Notes under the pieces: generated by a model
Database searches by the model: none
Told to the model about the DNA's origin: nothing
The model's input: the letters and a program-made list of their open reading frames with translations, nothing else
Shown: in pieces, positions 11,601-22,769 of the stretch
Layout: each line of letters begins with the position of its first letter
Numbering within the stretch: position 1 is the first letter of the stretch
Translations under genes and position numbers: made by a program
NCBI RefSeq assembly: GCF_003576645.1
Contig: NC_044919.1
Span: 16,275,747-16,339,746, forward strand
Direction of reading: 5' to 3'
DNA from: Ipomoea triloba
Lineage: Eukaryota > Streptophyta > Magnoliopsida > Solanales > Convolvulaceae
Length of the DNA: 64,000 bases

Positions 11601-14600
11601 TGGTATTAAAGAAATACATATGTATCATTTTTTGGTTAACTACTAATTTATTTAATTCAATAAGAGTAAAATAGAGTGATTCCGCTTCAATTTGTTGGGT
11701 TATTATTTGAGTACTCTCTTTGTCAACCAATTCCCAAGTAGTTAATATAATTAGTTTCAAATTATTTTTAAAAAAATTTCATAGTATTATTAAAATACTT
11801 GGTAAATAAATATATAACATTATTTTGTACTATAACTTTGATATTTAATTACAAGATATTGTAAAAATAAGATAATGGACAATGTAATGAATATCAATTG
11901 ATAAAATTTGAATGTAAAGAATCTTTACATGAGAGAGAAAATAAAGACAATATAACTAATGAAATTATTTTTCTTATTTAATTTAATTTTTTTGATAATG
12001 AATAATTTTTTCAAATAAAGGTATTATAGACACATAATTCTAAATTAAAGAAATACATATGTATCATTTTTTGTTGTAGCTACTAATTTATTTAATTTAA
12101 TAAGAGTAAAATAAAGTGAGAAACTTAATTATGTCAAATTTGATTGAGATGAGGTTCGAACCTAAGACCTTTCTTATAGAAATTAATGGGTAAGTTAAAA
12201 GTTAACGGAATATTAACGGAGAAGAGAATATTTAACGGAAAACTTAACGGATAATCATAAAAGTAAGGTTAAATTAGGTAATCTCTATTAATAATATTAA
12301 TATGAATTATCTTAACCATCTATTTGATTAAATAATTCATCTGAACCATCCATTTGATTACCGTCATTTTTTCTACCCATTTTAGGTCTAACTCTCTTTG
12401 GCTCTTATTAGTATAGTAGATATGGGTTGAAAGTGTAAAAAGGTAGTCATTTAAATTTTACAATATAATTTGTTTATGGAGCTGAGGTATAATAAGGTGA
12501 TATTGTGCATATAAGTTACAATGCAACCTTTTTAATTCTGTCATTCTTTTCTAAAATTATTTTATACGAGACAGGAAGTGGTGATGGGGAAAGGAAATGA
12601 TCTGCAATCCTTTAATATCATGGCTGACAGCTTCATTTGTTCTATCTTGCCCGGAATCTCTAATTCTCAAGTTCAGTACTCTCCAGGTATTTAATTTTTA
12701 AACCCTGCCTTGTGTGATATGAGTAATATCTTTTAATAAAAATATAATATGATTAACAAGTATTCTATTTTCACTTAAATGTATTAAATTTTCACTAATA
12801 CATTTTTAGTAATACTATACGGAATAATACTCATTAACTCGTAAAAATGTATTTCACTTTTAAAATTAGTCTCATGCAATGCGATAGGGTCTCAATTTTT
12901 TTTTTTTGTTTACAAATGAATATATGAAGTGGAATTTAGGAAAAAGAAATAAATAAACAAAGGAAAGATGAATACCAATACAACTTGATTCATTTTCAAT
13001 TTACCATTTTACAGTATGTTTTGTCCTAAAATGAAATGACATTCTTGGGAATAGGCCTATTTTATTGTTCTATTCCTTCCATATTTCATTTCCTATAGAA
13101 TAACATTCTTATTCCCTCAAGTGAACCGAATGTGATGTTATCTTTTCAAATTAGATGAACAAAATTAAAAAGCAGAAAGCGACATTTTATTTATATATTT
13201 ATTTATTTTGAAAACACATTTTATTTATTTTCTTAAAAATGATGTCAAATACAAATAACTTAATAATTTAGGAGAGAAGGAATACCATTCGAATTTATTA
13301 TAACAATATCAAACATGAAAATAATATTAAATTTATTGTTATAAAAATAATATTGAAGTAAAATTTGTTGTATATTGTAAATCTTCTAATATTTTTGATA
13401 TAGTTCAATCAAGATAAGTCCTAATAAGACAGACAAATGTTATATTAGAACAAATCATGTATAAATTAGAAGTTTTACCATGTTATAAAATTAACAAAAT
13501 CATTTATAAATTAGAACAGCATTTTTCATCAGCATAAACAAACACTGTTATCTTCTAGTTACTCAGAGCAGTGTTGGCATAATAAATAGTTAATTAGAAT
13601 ATAAATTGCTTATGTAAGATAATGTAAAGTGATGTCAAGTTGCTTGTAGCTCAATGATACCTTTATAGCTCTTTCAAATAGGAGGTCACAGGTTTAAATT
13701 TCAATATGGGTATGAACCCTAGCTTTGTGCTTCAATAGATTAAAATAATATGTATAGATATATATTACATTATAATAGGGTCATCAGTAGTACTAAAAAA
13801 TATTGTATATAATGTAAAGTGATGATTTGAATTCCTAATTAAATAATTTTGTTGTTGACAAAAGGTGGATTGATGTTCAAGCCAGGAAGCTGTAACATGC
13901 AACATGTAACATCATTATCTTTCTTGCTACTGGCATACTCCAATTATCTAAGCCACGCCCATCGTGCCGTGCGATGTGGCGCCACATCTGTCAGCCCTGC
14001 TATGCTAAAACGTCTGGCCAAACATCAGGTAACACCTATAAAAGAACTTTTTCTAAATAATTGTTCGCTGATTGAATTAGTGAGTTTAATGAATTAATAG
14101 CATTAGGAGATTGTAAAAAGTATTTAATAAATTAACTGTTAGCTGTGTTGATTACATGCAAAATAACTTTTACAAAAACCTAATAAGCTAATTATGTTAC
14201 TAAACATGATCAAAAAAAATTTTTCCCAAATTTTCAGATGTCATGTAAGAAAAATGCAACAAGGTCACAAAAAAGAAGAAAATAACAAAATAAAAACTAA
14301 AATGGCCTGCCAAGCAGGTGTAGCTAGTGCACGAAATGCGCACCAGCATAGATTGTTTTTCCTTTTTTCTTCTCTTTCATACACCCTCTCTTTTCCATGT
14401 GGGCAAAAATACTAACAAAAAATTCCAAAAAAATTTTGCTATTTAGGATGCTCTTATAAAAATTATTTCACTATTTGGTACATACATTATAGTAAAAGAA
14501 GATCATATTTTCATGTGGTTTATAATCATTGAGTATCCTGAACCGACCGACTAAATATAATTTTAATTAAACACTAAAGTAACTAATTAGGTAGTATTAC

Positions 14601-15590
14601 ATCATCATAAACAGAAATAAGGATAAAAAGTATACATATTAGCATTACTTATTACTTATGGTAAAAATACTAAAATCTAAAATTTTGGATATTTTAAATT
14701 TAATTTAATCAATTTAATTTAAAAATTAAGAGACAAAAAGTATACATAAATATATACCACCTCTATCCATCATTCCGGACTAGTTGCAAGCGGGATAACC
14801 CCAATCAAGTTGGTCAGATTATTGATTTAGTAACCACAATGTTCTAATTTTAATGCGAGTGACCTTCTCGATTTGAGCTAGTTAACAATGGAGAACCTAG
14901 ACTGATTTATCTCATTGTGATCATTTGCCGACTAGAGTCACAAGACGAATTTTATCCAAAGTGCACATTTAGGTGACAATTACATACTTTCTCGTTAATA
15001 AAAAAAGTTGTATGCATGGAAAATATACATAAATTTAGAGAATATTAAATAAAAATATTAAGTTTTATATTTCTGATTCTGCCCCATTATATATGAACGT
15101 ATTAAATATAGAATTATTGAATGTAAAAATATTTTATTTCAAATAATAATTTCGATATGTGGAGTAATAATATTGTTAAATTCAGTAAACGTGTCAATTT
15201 TTGTTAACGAATAGATAAATATTATTAGGGCACTAACCATGATCTTATGTTGTCATTTATTTATAGGTGGATTACATTCTCGGAGACAATCCACTTGGCA
15301 TGTCATACATGGTAGGATACGGTGAACGTTACCCGCAAAGGATTCATCACCGGGCTAGCTCATTACCATCGGTGGATGCCCACCCGGCCCGAATTGGGTG
15401 CTATGCGGGGTCTCGTTATTACTTAAGTCCAAACCCAAATCCCAATCTTCTTATAGGAGCAGTGGTCGGTGGGCCCAATATCACTGACCATTTCCCAGAC
15501 TCAAGGACTTTCTTTGACGAGTCCGAGCCCACTACATACACAAATGCACCATTGGTGGGCCTACTAGCTTACTTTTCGTCTCACCCTTAG
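5615..15590 (+). CDS. Glycosyl hydrolase family 9 (class B) endo-beta-1,4-glucanase, seven exons
   Basis: Exons: 5615-5854, 6375-6782, 7866-7961, 8811-8972, 12575-12686, 13865-14028, 15267-15590. All junctions are GT-AG; every intron is phase 0 except the fifth (phase 1). They join to an uninterrupted frame of 501 codons. Residues 1 to about 36 form a signal peptide with a hydrophobic core (FLMFILSL), so the enzyme should be secreted and cleave beta-1,4-glucan in the cell wall. The mature start [12 protein letters not shown] is typical of plant GH9. The catalytic Asp motif YYDAGDN lies at 87-93, the His signature RIHHRAS at 419-425, and the second signature has Asp472 and the proton-donor Glu481 in SEPTTYTNA. 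There is no N-terminal membrane anchor (class A) and no C-terminal CBM49 (class C), hence class B. Length is normal for the family. Expression and exact wall target are not visible. Confidence 0.97.
5855..6374 (+). other. Intron 1 of the GH9 gene
   Basis: 520 bp, GTAAGT donor and TTAG acceptor. About 6045-6115 is another tRNA-like SINE remnant ('ggttcagtgataagc', 'gaatttcaatccc'). A better preserved SINE follows at 6142. Confidence 0.8.
6142..6309 (+). repeat. tRNA-derived SINE, family A, in GH9 intron 1
   Basis: Nearly complete family copy: A-box-like TGGTCTAGTGGCACTCGG, B-box GGTTCGAGCC, conserved tail 'cttcagtaggttgagaaag', then 'cagagtcaatact' and a poly-A run. Confidence 0.8.
6783..7865 (+). 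other. Intron 2 of the GH9 gene
   Basis: 1083 bp, AT-rich. About 6945-7207 is bounded by 'accctatttggtaggctgaaattc' and 'tatctaccaaacagttt', a degenerate inverted pair that may be an old MITE. No coding content. Confidence 0.6.
7962..8810 (+). other. Intron 3 of the GH9 gene
   Basis: 849 bp, with a polypyrimidine-poor but acceptable ATTAG acceptor. Over half is a Tourist-like MITE. Confidence 0.8.
8275..8728. mobile_element. Tourist-like MITE, 454 bp, TAA target duplication
   Basis: Terminal inverted repeats GGGTGTGTTTGATTCATG on the left and GAATCAAACACACCC on the right. TAA lies directly outside both ends (8272-8274, 8729-8731). The GGG/CCC ends and 3-bp TAA duplication fit PIF/Harbinger MITEs. 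Confidence 0.8.
9133..9980. mobile_element. Mutator-like foldback element, 848 bp, 9-bp target duplication
   Basis: Ends GAGTTAATACCACAAATGG and the matching complement, with inverted arms of about 160 bp that also contain 'ggtcctctgactattggg'. The direct repeat TTGTAATAA lies at 9124-9132 and 9981-9989. The interior is AT-rich with a chance frame at 9513-9737. It is non-autonomous. Confidence 0.9.
10340..10665 (+). repeat. Minisatellite, unit about 22 bp
   Basis: Around 14 degenerate copies of a unit resembling 'tatgagttagaataatgtac', with variants 'gtgttagaataatgaa' and 'aggctaagataatg'. Purely intronic. Confidence 0.85.
10878..12420 (-). mobile_element. Non-autonomous Helitron, copy 1, 1543 bp, inside GH9 intron 4
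   Basis: On the minus strand it starts TCTACTATACTAATAAG after an A and ends CTAG before a T, the expected A/T insertion signature. The 3' end carries a perfect hairpin CGCGC-ATT-GCGCG (10889-10901) seven bases before CTAG. No Rep or helicase frame is present. The interior contains a tandem duplication of about 185 bp (near 11500-11690 and 11690-11830). A second copy is at 58503-60058 in the same orientation. Structural rules are from the Helitron literature; the ends are read directly. Confidence 0.9.
12687..13864 (+). other. Intron 5 of the GH9 gene
   Basis: 1178 bp, phase 1, AT-rich. About 13630-13797 is a degenerate family B SINE ('gtagctcaatgatacc', 'aggtcacaggtttaaatt', 'atagggtcatcagtagtact'). 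Confidence 0.7.
14029..15266 (+). other. Intron 6 of the GH9 gene
   Basis: 1238 bp, AT-rich, GTAACA donor and TTATAG acceptor. The open frame at 14194-14415 is not conserved coding sequence in the GH9 context. No clear transposon ends. Confidence 0.7.
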
Positions 15591-15837
15591 ATTTCTTTCA
15601 CTTGTGGAGTGCAAAGACCCAATGTAGCGGTGTGCAAAGGCCACCCTCTCTCTATATTGTTGCTCAAGAGTTGAGCAAATTTTACTGTGAACCACAGTCT
15701 ATGTAGCAGCATGGACCATGAAGTATGTATCATTTTAATTTGACAATATTATTATTGTTTCATTATAGCAATACTAAAGTATTATTGCTTGAGCTCTATT
15801 TTTGGTTTCATTTCTCACACACACTAGTTTTTTTTTT

Positions 15838-15930
15838 CTTAAGAATCAATCTTGCTTCTATCGAGGCTCGAACCCACCCCTTTACATATGGGAGTGTAAT
15901 CGGGTGCCACTACACCACAAAGTCTTGGCC
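15838..15930 (-). repeat. tRNA-derived SINE, family A, minus strand, partial
   Basis: Minus-strand A-box-like 'gtggtgtagtggcaccc' and B-box GGTTCGAGCC are present; the distal tail is missing. Confidence 0.65.
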
Positions 15931-16289
15931 ACACATACTAGTTTAATTATAGTAATGTTGAAGTATTATTTTAATTGCACTTCAGGTCATTTTACAATAT
16001 ATGTTATTGTATGACTCTGGATTTTAGTTCCATTTTCCACACACACTAATTTCATTATAGTAACACTAAAATCATTTTAATTCTACTACAGTTTCATTCA
16101 ATGATCATGGTCCATTGTATAACAACTGCAAGAGTTCAACTATTACAAAAAAATATGAGAGTTTTTTCTTCTTAAAGTATGTAGTAGGACTTTTTTTCTC
16201 TTTTTTTTTTTGTTTTTTCTTTTGAAATTGTTGAAAAAATATTGTTATCACAAAAAAAAAAATCATCACAAATTTATCTCCGATCAGAT

Positions 16290-16595
16290 AAAATATTACA
16301 ACATTCGTCCCATTTTATATGTTTAATTTAGTTAATGAGGTGGTTTTCAAAAAAAAATAAAATCAGTTAATGAGGTTTGACTGAAATTATTTTCAATTCA
16401 GTTTTTCATAGTATTAAGTTTAGTATTAGTATATAAAATTTATATATTTAAAACTATATTAAAAGTACTATCAAACACATAAAATTAACATTTAAAAACA
16501 ATAAGAAAATACTAAAGAAAAAAGAGTCGTTTTAACCAATAAATAGTAAACATAACAGGTAAAGTGGGACAAATGAAATATATAGAGTATATCAT
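16290..16595. mobile_element. Stowaway/mariner-like MITE family S, copy 1
   Basis: Starts near 'cgtcccattttatatgtttaattt' and ends near 'agtgggacaaatgaaatatat', with the internal marker 'tttagtattagtatataaaatttatatattt'. Copies or parts with the same marker lie at about 47845-48190, 50015-50175 and 50395-50645. The 'cgtcccattttatatgt' ends resemble Stowaway elements. Confidence 0.65.
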
Positions 16596-16814
16596 ATCAA
16601 CAACCCCTAATACTCATTGATGGTTTTAGCTTGGTTATTGTTTTGTAAGCCAATTTTGATATTAGATATTTTAAATTTGTTATGGATCTAGATATTATGT
16701 GTTTAGAACTATCATTCAACGATTTTAAAATTTTTTGGATATACATATTATCAGATGGCAAATTATACTGTGGACCATTGAGTCAAAAAGTCTTAATGAT
16801 AAACCAACTATTTT

Positions 16815-16933
16815 TTTTTGAATGTTACTAATTCTATTAAAATGCAGTACCTGTTCATAACTACTTTCTCAACCTATTGAAGAACAAGTATAAAGGGAAG
16901 GGTTTGATGCCACTGGACTACAAGGTCCTTGGC
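16815..16933 (-). repeat. tRNA-derived SINE, family A, minus strand
   Basis: Contains 'atgcagtacctgttcataactactttctcaacc' (tail) and 'gatgccactggactacaagg' (A box side) in the family order. The B box is largely deleted. Confidence 0.65.
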
Positions 16934-17043
16934 AAACCAACTATAGTCTACTGTTGAGAAATGTTAAAAAAGATGCTAGGCGTCCGATTAATTTTTTAAT
17001 TAAAAAGCCTTCACATAATCAATCATATGCATCTCCCAGATAG

Positions 17044-17695
17044 AGCTGTTAACGAACTGAACATAAATGAACGAAGACTGTTCGTGTTCGTTTGTTAAAG
17101 ATTTTGAAGTGTTCGTGTTCGTGTTCGTTTGTTAAGGTTTTTGAAAATCCTGTTCGTGTTCGTTTGTTAAGCGTTCGTTAGTGTTCGTTAGCGTTCGCGA
17201 ACACGTTCACGAACGTGTTCGTTAACGTTAACGAACATGTTCACGAACGTGCTCGCGAACGTTAACGAACACGTTCGCGAACATATTCATTTACGTTCAT
17301 GAACACGTTCGTGAACACTTAATCAAACACCTGCACATGTTCATTAACACAATTTGTTCGTGAACAAGAAATAATCTACGTTCACGAACAATAATCAAAT
17401 TAAACAAACAACACAACTACAAAACTAATACAATTTGTTTATAAACATGTTCGCGAACATTATTAAACGAACACTTAACGAGATTGTTCGTTAACACTAC
17501 TAAACGAACGCAAACGAGCTTGTTCACGAACACTATTAAACGAACACAAATGAGCTTGTTCGCGAACACTTAGCAAACGAGCTTACCATTGTTCAAACTC
17601 TGTTCGTTTATTAACCGAGCTCTAAATTTTGTTTGTTAATGTTCGTTTACCTTAATAAACGAACCTAAACGAACGCTTACCGAGCTCAAACATGA
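17044..17695. repeat. GTTCG/CGAAC palindromic repeat field, about 650 bp
   Basis: Dozens of GTTCGTGTTCG, TTCGCGAAC, GTTAACGAAC and CACGAACG words on both strands, many self-palindromic. The left part is mostly GTTCG and the right part mostly CGAAC, so the field is a giant imperfect inverted repeat. It starts 'agagctgttaacgaac' and ends near 'ccgagctcaaacatgag'. No frame or transposase. Confidence 0.8.
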
Positions 17696-18332
17696 GTAGT
17701 TTGTCGAAAGCTCTGTTTGCTAACGGCCCTACTCCCGGACCCTTCAGCTATCCACGTGATTCTATTTCCCAAGAGCAAAGAGCTTTGTCATCTCTCAGAC
17801 TCCCCATCTACCATACATCTCTCTTCTTTTTTTTTTTTTTTTTTTTAGAATCCCACCCTCACATCTCTGATCTCTATCCACCTTGCGCATAACACATTAA
17901 CACCATTCTTATGTCTACAACTCTACTTTCTATCAAGTCTCACCTACAGACTTACCGCTTATGTTTTAAAAGAGACGATCAGCTGAGGGGCGTGTTGGCG
18001 TAGTCACGTGGGGTGGCGATCATGGGCGTGGTTGAGTTGCTACTACTCAGTGGACTACATTTGGCGTGGGGGGAAATGGGGAATGCTTTTGACTTTCTCA
18101 TGAATTTCGGTTTCTCTCAAAAAAAAAAAAAAATGGCTAAGACGGTTTGGCCGGCAAGCAGGCCGTGAAGGAGGCCAATTTCGGCCTTCCTCGATGCAGC
18201 CGGGCGTCGTCTAGCGCCTAAGAACCGATTAATCGGCACCTAAACGCGATTTTTGCAACATTGCTGTTGAGTAGAAAGAGACGTAGTAACAAGTAGTCGA
18301 AACTTGTGAAAAATGTTAAACTTGAGACATAC
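17696..18332. other. Intergenic DNA with a GC-rich dispersed fragment
   Basis: About 18130-18270 contains 'ggccgtgaaggaggccaatttcggcc', 'gtcgtctagcgcctaag' and 'tttttgcaacat', closely resembling 27440-27545. It is a dispersed repeat of unknown class. A 20-bp poly-T tract lies near 17830. Confidence 0.5.
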
Positions 18333-19268
18333 TTTTGTTAGACATGTATGCCCTACGAGTCAACATTTATTGTTATGGGCATTGATTTCTAATTACATAA
18401 ATATAATAAATAAATATTTTATTTATTTTATTTTGGCTTAATTAATATTTGATATTATTCTGTACAATCTTCTTAATTTTTCATTTTTAAGGAGTTAAGA
18501 ATATGAGTGATGAAGAATTAATAAATGAAGTATTGTAAAAATGTTTCTAGTGTCGTAGGAATTCTAATTGAGTATTAGAATTTCGATAAGACTAGCACAT
18601 TGTCCTTCTTATGGTGAGTCTCATGCCATTTTGTATGAGATACAGAGAGTGGACATGTAGATGATTGTTAGAGAACAAGTCATTGAACAATGACTGACTA
18701 CAACGTACTACATGGGGCTTACTTATGTGTCATCGGTATGTTGTATGTTACAAGTATGCAATAATCCTTTGACTTGAGACGACATGGTTGTCTCGTACAT
18801 ATGGTGGACTAGTTTTTGCCAGTATGCGTTTTTTGTTCCTTATGGGACTATAAGTGTACTTGGTGGCCTAGTTCAGTATTGTACGGAGACATGTGTGCGT
18901 TCAGTAGAGGATCCACCGCCTTGAGGTAACAACGATGTTCTAGTGTATTCAATAATTAAACAATGAGAATCTCTGGCCACAGTGTAATGATGTTAGAGTT
19001 CAGGTTAATAATATTGACCAAGTTTATGGGTTTGACCAAGTTTGATCATGACCTTTACTTGGTTTAGAACAAGTGTTGTGTCGAAGGAATGATGCATGAT
19101 ATTTGTAACGGAAATGTTCATTATAATATATGTAAATATATTTCATTGTCAACTAGGTAGTCATGACATACTGCTAGGTGTCACTCATGACTTACGAGTT
19201 ATTTAATAATGAGTGATTAAATATTACTCGTTGCTAGTTTGACTATGAACATAGAAAGTCACACCTTA
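18333..19268 (+). mobile_element. Probable LTR fragment
   Basis: Starts TGTTAGACATGTATGCCCTACGAG, like the left end of a plant Copia-type LTR. It continues as non-coding LTR-like sequence with internal 'tgggtttgaccaagttt' and 'cactcatgacttacgag' phrases. No matching second LTR or terminal CA with target duplication was found, so it is truncated. Confidence 0.45.
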
Positions 19269-19692
19269 ACAAGGTGTTTGGTTGGAAGAAATTACAATTC
19301 CATTCCTACTTAATTCCCAACTAAAAAAAATAACTAAATTCCTTCGTTTGGTTGGAGCCTCATTTTCATGGAATTAGAATCCCATGGCCCCCATAGGATT
19401 TTAGGAAGAAAAAAAGATAATCTTGAGACAACTACCCCTCATTTATTTTTTAACCTAAAATTGATGTCTGACATTTCCTTCTAAATTATAGCGTGTATTA
19501 TTCTTTGACTTCCCTTTGCATATGTTCATTTAAATCGTTATATGCAACAATTATTCAAAATTTGCATTATTTATATACAACAACTTTCGTGTATGTTCCT
19601 TTGAATTCTTTATATGCAGAACTCTTCAAAATTTACATTCTTTATATGCAACAACTCTAACAATTAGTGAAGTAATTTGTCAATTATAAATA

Positions 19693-19733
<41 letters not shown>

Positions 19734-21010
19734 GCCAAGGACCTTGTGGTCCAGTGGCATCAAATCCTCAGTGGAGGTAATACTGACTCTTGTGCTTCAA
19801 TAGGTTGAGAAAGTAGTTATGAACAGATACTGCATATAATGGTCATGGCTGGTACTGCAGTTGTGTCCATATTACTTTCTCATATACTTTGTCAACCTAC
19901 TGAACCCCAACTATTAGCGGAGCCACAATGGGGCAGTTGGCCCCCACTGCCCTACCCCGTATATATATAGTATATATATTACATATACCATTATTTACAC
20001 AAATTAAAGGGGTAAGTCTTTCTTATATTATAGAATGGTCTATTGTTTGAACCCTGCATCATTGAATTCAGCCCTCAAAATTTTACTACCAATTTAGAAT
20101 TCTAATTAAATCTTTTATTTGTAATATTGTGATTTTTTTTTCATTTCTTAATTCCAATAGTGAGAATTATAATGTGGCTTTTTTTCATTTCTTAATATTA
20201 ATAGTGAGATGAGTGAATTTTTTTTTGGCATTTTTTTAATATTAATAGTGAGAATTCTAATTGGATTTTTTATTTGTAATATTGTGACTTTTTTTTTCCT
20301 AATATTAATAGTAAGATGAGTGATTTATAATGTGTTTTCCATTCAAACTATTTTATCTAATTAATTACTATATGTTTTATATTTTCTTTTAAACATTTTT
20401 TATCTTGATGTATTTTGGCTTTTCATCTCTAGTTAATAATATTTATGACTCGATCTTTAAGTTTCATTGTTTAAAAAAAAAAATCTAGTTAATTTATCTT
20501 TCGCCCCCACTGACAAAATTTTCTAGATCCGCCACTGACCCCAACGAGTCAATATCGTCTCTACTCTACTGAGACTCGAATCCATAACCTCCCATTTTGT
20601 ATTAGGCTAGCAATATAATTTGTATTATTCACATTTTAGTATATAGCGCAACAATATAATATAATGTAATGTACAAGCTATCTAAGGAAAGTAAAATATG
20701 GTATGTGGCAAATTATTTTATTGACCCGGGTTGAACTATACAATTTATATGTTAAATGGTTACAATTTATTTTTTTAAATTTATAATTTGTGTATTATAT
20801 TAAAAAATTCACTAATTTTAGAAATACAATTTGTATTGTAACCGTTAAAAATACAAAATTTGGGATAAGGGTGTAGGGTATAACAAGTAATGATACGTGG
20901 GCGGGATGGATTATATTTAAAGAAGGTACGTTACGTTGGTGGTGGCATGCAGGGTTGGAAATGAAAAGTTTCCCGTAGCAGAGCAGAAGATGGAAACAGT
21001 GGAATTCTTC
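19269..21010. other. AT-rich repeats, no gene
   Basis: Contains an (AAT)n microsatellite at 19687-19731 and a family A SINE at 19733. At about 20110-20340 an approximately 60-bp unit ('taatattgtgattttttttt', 'aatattaatagtgagaattctaatt') is repeated three to four times. The flanks 'gcccccactgccc' (near 19945) and 'gcccccactgac' (near 20510) suggest an unclassified transposon remnant spans it. Confidence 0.5.
19733..19850 (+). repeat. tRNA-derived SINE, family A
   Basis: Starts 'gccaaggaccttgtggtccagtggc' and keeps the tail 'ataggttgagaaagtagttatgaacag'. The central B-box segment is deleted. Confidence 0.7.
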
Positions 21011-21011
21011 T

Positions 21012-21101
21012 GTATTCATCTTCTGCATGGGCTTCAATTCTTCTTTTTCTTCTGTTGAAGAATTGAATTGAATTGAAGAAGCCCATGCAGAGGATGAATA
21101 C
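21012..21101. repeat. Near-perfect 23-bp inverted repeat (hairpin)
   Basis: The left arm begins 'gtattcatcttctgcatggg' at 21012. The right arm ends at 21101 with its complement, one mismatch apart, and the spacer is about 45 bp. Both arms are extended by 'ttcaattcttc'-type sequence. It could fold when transcribed; no evidence of transcription is visible. Confidence 0.75.
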
Positions 21102-22769
21102 GGCACGACTTCACTAATTTCCTCAACTTCAATTCAATTCTTGATCGCTCGCACAAACCCTCCGATATCTCTTGTCTTCAATTCGCAGCTTCATTCGTAA
21201 TATAATTATTTTATTTCACACTTCAATTCTTGATCATTGCATATATTGTATGTTCTTCGTCTCATCTTCCTTTAATTTGTATGAGATCGATATATCCTCC
21301 GTCGCCGATCATCCTCAGTCTCCGCTCTTCGCACAGTCGCCATCGGTCGCTGCTGAAATCTCCGGTCACCGTCGTCGCAAGCGAAAGCTACGTACAAATA
21401 TATATTTTTTTTTGGGTAAATTCTGTACAAATATATTATTAATAATGTTTTATATTTTATTTAAGTTTTCAATTATATTTTATTTATTTTTAATATATTT
21501 TGAATTTTGATATATGGGTTTCGAATTGAATACCCAAAAAGCTTAGAGCAAAAAATATATTTTAATTGAAATTAATATATTTTGAACAGCCAATTTTCAA
21601 TATATTTTAGAAATTTTTCCTGTTTAATTTAATTTAAATTAATTGTGTGCTATGTTAGGTTAGTCATTGTTGTGAAAAAAATTGTCAGATAGATTTGTTC
21701 TTGTGTTTATCTGCATCTTTTGGTTACTGCATGAGTTCTTTAACCCTTCAAAGATATTGCATAGCTGATATGACACACTACAAGAGTGGCAAGGTATATA
21801 TCCATTTCAAGGAAATTGGAACTTTAAATTTTTAGCACAATATTAGTTTGTTTAATGGACACATTCACCTTTTAGTTACCTTAGCACTTTAGTTTCTCTA
21901 GCATAATCCAATTCTGTTCCTATGAAGTTGGATGTCATTAAATGCATTGCTTTTCCATTTTTTAGGATGGAGGACTGAAAAGGAAGTAATATCTGGGAAA
22001 GGTAAATTTCATTATATTTTTATTTAATATTTTTTTTTTATCTTAGTTATCAAATAATTTGTGGACAAGTAGCTTGAGCTTGACATGCCTTAATGACTTA
22101 ACATATGATTTTTCAGTGTTGGTGGTGCCTAAATTTTGCAGTACATCATGAATCCTTTATCCCTGTTTTTATGTTTGTGCTGAATTACAACGGTTTTGAT
22201 GTGAGTGATCTTAATAATTGCAGAGTTCTTTATGATTGACTCAAAGATAGTCATTAAGTTCCCTTGATTTCAGGACAGTTCATATGCGGTAATAAACATT
22301 GCCCGCAATTAAAAAAGATGGTCTAGCAAGTTATGAGGCAAGTAACGTGTGCAAGTCATAAATGAACAAATTTATCATCTTCCATTATTCTCTATTACTT
22401 AACTTCTCTGTTCTTTTTTTGTTGAAGCTTATGTATTGAAGTACCTAATAATTTTATCTTTCAGGTGAATTTCTCATATGTTGAAGTGGATACTAGAGTC
22501 TTAATTATATTATTCTTTATTTAGTGCTTCCTGATTATTTATACTTAAGCAACAATTATACACTAGGAATGTTGTGCTGATGTATGTTGTGTGACAGCTA
22601 GGCTTTGGGCAGAAGGAATTACACATTCAAATTTCAGTTGGTGCCTTTATCCAATTAAATTCTCATTTCTTGCCTCCCTTGAGACCTTTTGAGTGGGGTA
22701 CAAATTATGAACCAGGACTGAAATTTAGAGAAGGGTTGTATATTCATTAGTTCATGTTGTGTCTGGTAG
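21102..22769 (+). other. Unassigned DNA upstream of the UPF1 fragment
   Basis: About 21290-21400 is locally GC-rich with small open frames (21172-21510) but no recognised domain. The rest looks like intron-type sequence. A 50-codon open stretch near 22600-22750 ending in TAG was not recognised. It may be part of the same captured genomic segment as the UPF1 fragment that follows. Confidence 0.35.

Larger units (their letters stand above)
8973..12574 (+). other. Intron 4 of the GH9 gene, 3.6 kb, built largely from transposons
   Basis: Holds in order a Mutator-like foldback (9133-9980), a GC-richer unique block (10020-10330), a 22-bp minisatellite (10340-10665) and a Helitron (10878-12420). 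The exon-flanking ends are ordinary GT and ACAG. Confidence 0.85.
15591..17043. other. Repeat-rich DNA downstream of the GH9 gene
   Basis: The GH9 3' UTR should lie in the first few hundred bases, but I see no clear polyadenylation signal. About 15670-16110 holds two related blocks ('ttcattatagcaatactaaag', 'ttcattatagtaacactaaa') bounded by 'gaaccacagtctatg' and 'gatcatggtccattg', an old inverted-ended repeat hit by a SINE. 16290-16595 is a Stowaway-like MITE, and a further SINE follows at 16815. Confidence 0.5.
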
